From Desulfobacteraceae bacterium (GTDB lineage: Bacteria > Desulfobacterota > Desulfobacteria > Desulfobacterales > SURF-15): a stretch of DNA of 17,541 bases. This document shows positions 13,750 through 17,541 of this stretch, in pieces (within the stretch, counting starts at the first letter, position 1; each line of letters opens with the position of its first letter). The notes under the pieces are model-generated. The model was not told the DNA's origin. It made no database searches and saw nothing but the letters and a program-made list of their open reading frames with translations. The DNA lies in the NCBI GenBank assembly GCA_003599475.1, contig QZKK01000011.1, positions 1 through 17,541 of the forward strand. The letters run 5' to 3'. A program made the position numbers and the translations under genes.

Positions 13750-13777
13750 TGACATGCCGGAACGCTTTTCCTATCAT
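13749..13777 (+). promoter_or_regulatory. Near-consensus sigma-70 promoter for the tautomerase gene
   Basis: TTGACA (13749-13754), a 17-base spacer, and TATCAT (13772-13777, five of six matches). Transcription would start near 13784, giving a leader of about 50 bases ending in AGGAGGAG before the ATG at 13834. This is the best promoter match seen in the window. Confidence 0.65.
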
Positions 13778-13833
13778 CGCCCGATGCGGAAACGGCAATT
13801 CTATTGGAATCAAAACCAGCAGGAGGAGCAAAC

Positions 13834-14016
13834 ATGCCATTGGTCATTGTCCACGCGGATGAGGGGAGAACAGTCGAACAGAAAAGAGGGCTTGTCAAGG
13901 ACATCACCGAAGCGGTCTGCAAGAATTTCAATGTGAAACCCGAGACCGTCAGCATTATGATCAACGAAGGAAAAAAGGAGAACCGGGGGAAAGCCGGGAA
14001 ACTGGCCATCGATTGA
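13834..14016 (+). CDS. 4-oxalocrotonate tautomerase-family small protein
   Basis: 60 residues, the length of the short 4-OT subunits, which assemble as hexamers of a beta-alpha-beta fold. The mature protein would start with the catalytic Pro (MPLVIVHADEGR), and the Arg equivalent to 4-OT Arg11 is present in EGRT. The second active-site Arg (Arg39 of 4-OT, in the SVRVII strand) is absent here (ETVSIMIN), and the hydrophobic Phe50 region is replaced by ENRGKAG. It is therefore probably not a true oxalocrotonate tautomerase, but may tautomerise or dehalogenate another small acid. AGGAGG stands eight bases before the ATG. It has its own strong promoter and is convergent with the MFS gene 13 bases away. 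Confidence 0.88.
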   Translation: MPLVIVHADEGRTVEQKRGLVKDITEAVCKNFNVKPETVSIMINEGKKENRGKAGKLAID

Positions 14017-14049
14017 AACAGGGATTTTTTCATCGAGCGGCCGGTTTCC
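13997..14049. terminator. Long inverted repeat between convergent tautomerase and MFS genes
   Basis: GGAAAC-T-GGCC-A-TCGAT (13997-14013) pairs with ATCGA-GC-GGCC-G-GTTTCC (14032-14049): 16 pairs with one U-G and a small internal loop. The 18-base loop contains a T6 run, and TGAAA/TTTCA (14014-14032) can continue the stem. It covers the last codons of both genes. It lacks a trailing T-run for a classic intrinsic terminator in either direction, but it is symmetrically placed to halt or stabilise both messages. Confidence 0.4.
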
Positions 14050-15259
14050 GTTTTTCGGTCCAGCGGATGGCAAGCAGGGAAACGATGCTGAAGACAGCGA
14101 ATCCGCCGGTGAGCGGCAGGACCGTTTCGTTATAGCACTGCCCGATCAGAATGCCGACCGGGACCGAGATCAGGGTGGAAAGAGATCCGACCACTGCAGC
14201 CCCCACGCCGGCGATACGGCCGAGAGGCTCCATGGCGATGGCATTCATGTTTCCGAACAGGATGCCGATGCCGAAAAATGTGACCATGAGATACCCCATC
14301 AGAGACCATAGGGGGGGTCTGCCGTCCGCAGCCCAGGCCACGATGAAATAGAAGGATGACAGCGCGCTGATGCCTATCAGTGCCCGGCGCGTCAGCAGCC
14401 GCATGCCGAACCGCATGACCATGCGGGCATTGAAAAGCAGCGCGCAGCCGATGGAAAAAGCGATCAACCCGAAAAAGAGGGGGAAGCGCGCACCCAGCCC
14501 GTAGAGCCCCTGGAATATCTGCTGCGCGGAATTCAGATAGCCGAAGAACGAACCGAAAATGAAGCCTGCCGCAAGCGTGTAGCCGAAAGAAACCCGAATC
14601 GCACACACCTCCCGTACACCCGTGGCGATGCGCATGGGTGAAAAACGGGTGCGCCGGACCGGGGCCAGTGTTTCCGGTTGCCTTATCGCGAACCAGCAAA
14701 CGGCGATGAGTGCCAGGGCGATAAAGACGATGAAGATGGCGCGCCAGTCGGCAAAAATGAGGATGGCCTGTCCGATGGACGGTGCGATCACGGGCACGAA
14801 GATGAAGACCGACAGTACGACGGACAACACCCGCGCCATTGCACGGCCCTCGTATTGATCCCGTATGATGGCGATGGTGACGATGCGCGGCCCGGCGCCG
14901 CCGAGCCCTTGAAGGATTCTTCCCGCCAGCATGACGGGAAAAAGGGTTGTGGTGAGGGAGAGCAGGCATCCGGCGATGTAAATCGTAAAGCCGATATAGA
15001 TCGTTGGTTTACGGCCGATGCTGTCCGAGAGCGGCCCATAGAACATCTGCCCGAGGGACATCCCGAAGATCAACAGGGAGACGATGAGCTGGTTGTCGTT
15101 TACACCTTGCACCCTGAGATCCCGTCCGATTTCGGCCAGGGCCGGGAGAATCGTATCGATGGACATGGCCGTCAGAGACATCATGAGCGCCATCAGGGCG
15201 ATGGTTTCCTTAAATCCGTTTGCGTATCTGTTTTTCGAAATTTTCAAAACCGACACCAC
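14030..15259 (-). CDS. MFS transporter, Bcr/CflA-type drug efflux
   Basis: 12-segment major facilitator, 409 residues, proton-coupled export of small drugs or metabolites. The N-terminal SLTAMSIDTILPALAEIG is characteristic of the DHA1 Bcr/CflA group. Motif A reads GQMFYGPLSDSIGRKP between segments two and three, and LQGLGGAGPRIVTIAIIRD lies at segment four, where Bcr has a similar stretch. The start is the GTG at 15259, with AAGGGA about six bases upstream; the frame has no better ATG before the first membrane segment. It is divergent from the serine dehydratase and convergent with the tautomerase. A promoter candidate lies at 15333-15361. Substrate unknown; export of an amino-acid-like compound is possible given the neighbour. 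Confidence 0.92.
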   Translation of the reverse strand: MVSVLKISKNRYANGFKETIALMALMMSLTAMSIDTILPALAEIGRDLRVQGVNDNQLIVSLLIFGMSLGQMFYGPLSDSIGRKPTIYIGFTIYIAGCLLSLTTTLFPVMLAGRILQGLGGAGPRIVTIAIIRDQYEGRAMARVLSVVLSVFIFVPVIAPSIGQAILIFADWRAIFIVFIALALIAVCWFAIRQPETLAPVRRTRFSPMRIATGVREVCAIRVSFGYTLAAGFIFGSFFGYLNSAQQIFQGLYGLGARFPLFFGLIAFSIGCALLFNARMVMRFGMRLLTRRALIGISALSSFYFIVAWAADGRPPLWSLMGYLMVTFFGIGILFGNMNAIAMEPLGRIAGVGAAVVGSLSTLISVPVGILIGQCYNETVLPLTGGFAVFSIVSLLAIRWTEKRKPAAR

Positions 15260-15332
15260 GAGTTATCCCTTTATCGTTATTACCGCTTCCTCCCCGCATG
15301 GCAATGTCTGCGACCTCTCGCCATAGAGCGGA

Positions 15333-15361
15333 AATCTAAGGGCTGTGCCGGCAAAATTCAA
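15333..15361 (-). promoter_or_regulatory. Candidate promoter for the MFS gene
   Basis: On the minus strand TTGAAT (15361-15356), a 17-base spacer and TAGATT (15338-15333); each box matches consensus at four of six positions. It lies about 75 bases before the GTG start. Confidence 0.4.
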
Positions 15362-15416
15362 GCACAGAATAGGCGGCTGAGCCTTAAAATTTGAAATCAG
15401 GTTCATCGTGAAAGTA

Positions 15417-15445
15417 TTGATCGGACATCCTTTGTGTCATATCAT
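15417..15445 (+). promoter_or_regulatory. Candidate promoter for the serine dehydratase gene
   Basis: TTGATC (15417-15422), a 17-base spacer and TATCAT (15440-15445, five of six). The same -10 hexamer and spacing occur in the tautomerase promoter. The leader would be about 75 bases and contains a small GGGTC/GACCC stem (around 15464-15484). Confidence 0.5.
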
Positions 15446-15527
15446 TTCTCCCGCACTCTTATCGGGTCAACCGATCCTGGACCCATCCAATCCATCGTAT
15501 CCGGTGGAACAGAGGAGAACCCGTGCC

Positions 15528-17141
15528 ATGATGGATCATTTTCCCAGCATCTTCAACGACGTGATCGGACCGGTCATGCGCGGACCTTCAAGCTCCCATT
15601 GTGCAGCCGCTGTGAGAATCGGACGGATGGCGCGCGACCTGATGGATGGAGAGATCCGGGAGGTTTCCATCTCCTTCGACACCGGCGGCTCCCTGGCAGC
15701 GACCTATGAAAGCCAGGGCTCCCACGTGGGGCTCATGGGAGGGCTGCTCGGCTGGGGAGCGGACGATGAGCGCCTGGTTCGATCTGCGCAATCCGCTCGG
15801 GAAAAGGGGCTCGAAGCGGACATTCGGATCGCCGATTTCAGGGACCTCCATCCGAACACCTATCGCCTGTCACTCAGAAACGATACCCAGGCACACGAGA
15901 TGATCGTCCTTTCGACCGGCGGAGGAATGATCGAGGTGATCGAAATCGACGGCGTCTCCGTCTCGATGACCGGAGATTATGTGGAGACCCTGGTCTACCT
16001 GAAACCGGATGAAGAAAAAATCATCGATTTCCTGAGGCTGAATGTGCCGGCAGAGGAGATCGCCGTCCGTACCGGGAAGCGCATCCGATTCATAGAGATC
16101 AAAAGCCGGGCTCCGCTGGACGACAGGCTCCTTTCTGCCGTTTGCACCCGAACCGGTGTTGCCGGCATCAAAACCCTTGCACCCGTGCTTCCGGTGCTTT
16201 CCTCCAGGAATGTGGAGGTACCGTTTGTCACCTGCAGACAGATGCTCGACTACAACCGGGGAAAGGAGCTTTCCCTCTGGGAGCTTGCCGTCCGCTACGA
16301 GTGCGCTCGGGGCAATATCTCCGGTGCCGAGGTTATCGAAAAGATGAAAGAGATCGTCCGGATCATGAGACGATCCCTTGCCCGGGGGCTTTCGGGGACG
16401 GAATATCCCGACAGGATTCTCGGTTGTCAGTCGAAAGCATTCCGGCACCACATGGAGAAAGGGACGCTTCTTGACGGCGGCATTCTCAATCGGATGATCC
16501 TCTATGTCACTGCCCTGATGGAGGCTAAAAGCGCCATGGAGGTGATCGTGGCCGCTCCCACGGCCGGCTCCTGCGGCGTCCTCCCGGGAGCCTGCCTGGC
16601 AGCATCCGACGAAATGGGCTTCTCGGAGGAACAGACGGCACAGGGTCTTCTTTCCGCCGGTCTGATCGGAATATTCATCTCTGCGCAGGCCACTTTTGCA
16701 GCCGAACTGGGTGGATGCCAGGCCGAATGCGGCGCCGGATCGGGAATGGCCGCTGCCGCCCTGGTGACGCTGACCGGCGGAAGCACCTGCAAAGCCGTAA
16801 ACGCGGCTTCCACGGCCCTGCAGAACATCCTGGGAATGGTCTGCGATCCGGTCGCAAACCGGGTGGAAGTCCCCTGCCTGGGGAAAAATGTCCTTGCCGC
16901 CGCAAATGCCCTGAGCTGCGCCAACATGGCCGTTGCAGGCTTTAATCCGGTCATTCCGCTGGATGAGGTGATCGAAGCCATGTACCAGGTGGGAAGAAGG
17001 ATCCCTTCCGACCTGCGCTGCACAGGGCGCGGGGGGCTATCGGTGACGAGAACGGCAAAGGAGATCGAAAATTCGCTTGCTGCAGAACAAATCAAAACCG
17101 CGGGTCCGGGAAGAGGAAATAAAAAAAGGGACCTTGCCTGA
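15528..17141 (+). CDS. sdaA: L-serine ammonia-lyase, iron-sulfur dependent, single-chain (beta-alpha fusion)
   Basis: Converts L-serine to pyruvate and ammonia with an oxygen-labile [4Fe-4S] cluster. It has 537 residues. The N-terminal beta domain (about 4-215) has IGPVMRGPSSSH (12-24), the serine-binding loop. The C-terminal alpha domain has AAPTAGSCGVLPGA (342-355), GGCQAECGAGSG (395-406), GMVCDPVANRVEVPC (436-450) and DLRCTGRGG (495-503). Cys397, Cys439 and Cys450 are spaced 42 and 11 residues apart, as in characterised type II L-serine dehydratase. The beta domain is followed by a short linker rather than a separate gene. The ATG at 15528 follows AGGAG by ten bases; upstream in-frame sequence to 15408 has no family match. 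The gene ends 28 bases before the tRNA on the other strand. A related hydroxy-amino acid substrate is possible. Confidence 0.93.
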   Translation: MMDHFPSIFNDVIGPVMRGPSSSHCAAAVRIGRMARDLMDGEIREVSISFDTGGSLAATYESQGSHVGLMGGLLGWGADDERLVRSAQSAREKGLEADIRIADFRDLHPNTYRLSLRNDTQAHEMIVLSTGGGMIEVIEIDGVSVSMTGDYVETLVYLKPDEEKIIDFLRLNVPAEEIAVRTGKRIRFIEIKSRAPLDDRLLSAVCTRTGVAGIKTLAPVLPVLSSRNVEVPFVTCRQMLDYNRGKELSLWELAVRYECARGNISGAEVIEKMKEIVRIMRRSLARGLSGTEYPDRILGCQSKAFRHHMEKGTLLDGGILNRMILYVTALMEAKSAMEVIVAAPTAGSCGVLPGACLAASDEMGFSEEQTAQGLLSAGLIGIFISAQATFAAELGGCQAECGAGSGMAAAALVTLTGGSTCKAVNAASTALQNILGMVCDPVANRVEVPCLGKNVLAAANALSCANMAVAGFNPVIPLDEVIEAMYQVGRRIPSDLRCTGRGGLSVTRTAKEIENSLAAEQIKTAGPGRGNKKRDLA

Positions 17142-17158
17142 AAAGCACCGAATCCCTT
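17121..17158 (-). terminator. Probable intrinsic terminator of the tRNA-Lys transcript
   Basis: On the minus strand AAGGGA (17158-17153) pairs with TCCCTT (17131-17126), and the second arm runs into seven T in all (17127-17121). The 21-base loop can form a small inner TGC/GCA stem. It begins 12 bases beyond the tRNA 3' end and overlaps the last codons of the serine dehydratase gene on the other strand. Confidence 0.5.
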
Positions 17159-17169
17159 GATTTTACTGA

Positions 17170-17243
17170 TGGGCCGTATTGGAATCGAACCAATAACCTA
17201 CTGATTAAGAGTCAGGTGCTCTGCCTAGTTGAGCTAACGGCCC
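17170..17243 (-). tRNA. tRNA-Lys, anticodon CUU
   Basis: Cloverleaf on the minus strand: acceptor GGGCCGT pairs with ACGGCCC, the D stem is GCTC/GAGC, and the anticodon stem is CCTGA/TCAGT with a C-T mismatch at 27-43. The anticodon loop is CTCTTAA (anticodon CTT at 17209-17207), and the T arm is ATTGG-TTCGATT-CCAAT. The discriminator base is A and the CCA end is not encoded. The 27-43 mismatch is mild and does not suggest a pseudogene. It reads AAG codons. Confidence 0.96.
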
Positions 17244-17260
17244 GTATGTCAACGGATGGT

Positions 17261-17289
17261 GATTTATCAATTTTGTACCGGCTTGTCAA
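17261..17289 (-). promoter_or_regulatory. Candidate promoter for tRNA-Lys
   Basis: Minus-strand TTGACA (17289-17284) is a perfect -35 box. A -10 of TAAATC at 17 bases, or ATAAAT at 16 bases, follows. The start would fall about 10 bases ahead of the tRNA 5' end. It lies in the 94-base gap after the upstream coding fragment, so the tRNA probably has its own transcript. Confidence 0.45.
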
Positions 17290-17337
17290 ACTGTTTGTGG
17301 GATCTGCCTGTTGAATCCGGACCGACCGGGGAAAACC

Positions 17338-17541
17338 TTACTCCCATTCACTTCGGGTCTTTTCCTTCCGGATTCGACTTCGATCCTTTTTCCAGTCGAT
17401 CTCCTTTTTTCTCCCCTTGGGCAAAGCCCTTTTCAGGATTGTTTCCGGATCGATCCGGTAGGAGCCCGGCGCAGGCGGAATCTCCGGATGCTTCGGGGCC
17501 GCAGACTTTACCGGCTCCGCCTTCGGTTTCGGAAGCGGGGG
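17338..17541 (-). CDS. C-terminal 67 residues of an unrecognised protein (5' end outside window)
   Basis: Reading the minus strand from the window edge gives an open frame ending in TAA at 17340-17338. The visible part starts with a Pro/Lys/Ala-rich stretch of about 25 residues (a flexible linker), then a compact GSYRIDPETILKRALPKG segment and a highly basic end, KKEIDWKKDRSRIRKEKTRSEWE. No membrane segment or known motif is visible. Codon use and the Pro-rich linker fit a real gene, but the family cannot be named from this piece. It is on the same strand as, and 94 bases upstream of, the tRNA. Confidence 0.65.
   Translation of the reverse strand, partial: PPLPKPKAEPVKSAAPKHPEIPPAPGSYRIDPETILKRALPKGRKKEIDWKKDRSRIRKEKTRSEWE

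Larger units (their letters stand above)
13528..13833. other. 306-base intergenic region upstream of the tautomerase gene
   Basis: No gene is supported; the short frames here lack ribosome-binding sites and family features. It holds small hairpins CACCC/GGGTG (about 13639-13654) and AGGCC/GGCCT (about 13672-13685), neither followed by a T-run, then the tandem 17-base repeat and a strong promoter. The first 100 bases are AT-richer than the flanking genes. No clear terminator for the A2 gene was found. Confidence 0.6.

Noticed and set aside
13558..13840. Short open frames on both strands in the gap before the tautomerase gene
   Set aside because: No ribosome-binding sites, Cys/Arg-rich composition, and they cross the promoter and tandem repeat.
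14130..14969. 279-codon minus-strand frame inside the MFS gene
   Set aside because: Same strand but a different frame; His/Arg-rich and lacking membrane segments, whereas the other frame encodes a proper MFS protein.

Overview
The window looks like a chromosomal segment of a deltaproteobacterium (Desulfobacterota), probably an anaerobe. This is inferred from the ribosomal order rpsF-rpsR-DUF2232-rplI-dnaB, typical of that group, together with moderately high GC, two ferredoxin-domain proteins, an oxygen-sensitive type Fe-S serine dehydratase and a TctCBA carboxylate transporter. No mobile element, CRISPR array or rRNA was seen.

Layout. (1) Bases 1-3353, minus strand: a housekeeping operon read from right to left, rpsF (S6 with a long Ala/Pro/Glu-rich tail), rpsR, a DUF2232 membrane protein, rplI and the N-terminal two thirds of dnaB, cut by the window edge. 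A promoter and an SD-sequestering hairpin precede rpsF. (2) Bases 3684-13527, plus strand: a compact catabolic-looking cluster: tctC, a hairpin plus T-run, tctB, tctA, a ureohydrolase, ferredoxin-fusion protein A1, Cys/His protein B1, a DapA-family aldolase/dehydratase, an IclR regulator, a TIM-barrel-like protein of unknown function, then paralogues B2 and A2 in swapped order. Most junctions are short or overlapping, so one or two long transcripts are likely. (3) Bases 13528-14016: a gene-free stretch with a tandem 17-bp repeat abutting a near-consensus sigma-70 promoter, then a 60-residue tautomerase-fold protein. (4) Bases 14030-17141: a convergent MFS efflux gene and, divergent from it, a single-chain Fe-S L-serine dehydratase. 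(5) Right edge, minus strand: tRNA-Lys(CUU) with promoter and terminator, and the C-terminal 67 residues of an unrecognised protein.

How it may work together. TctCBA would import a carboxylate, and the ureohydrolase would remove an amidine, guanidine or similar group. The DapA-like lyase and the TIM-barrel protein would act on carbon intermediates, and IclR would sense the substrate. The A/B pair is the unexplained part: A has an N-terminal 2[4Fe-4S] ferredoxin domain joined to a conserved domain I cannot name, and B has invariant C-x-H and C-x-C motifs. Two diverged copies of the pair bracket the aldolase, regulator and barrel genes. I regard this as the best candidate for an undescribed redox enzyme system; its substrate cannot be read from the sequence.
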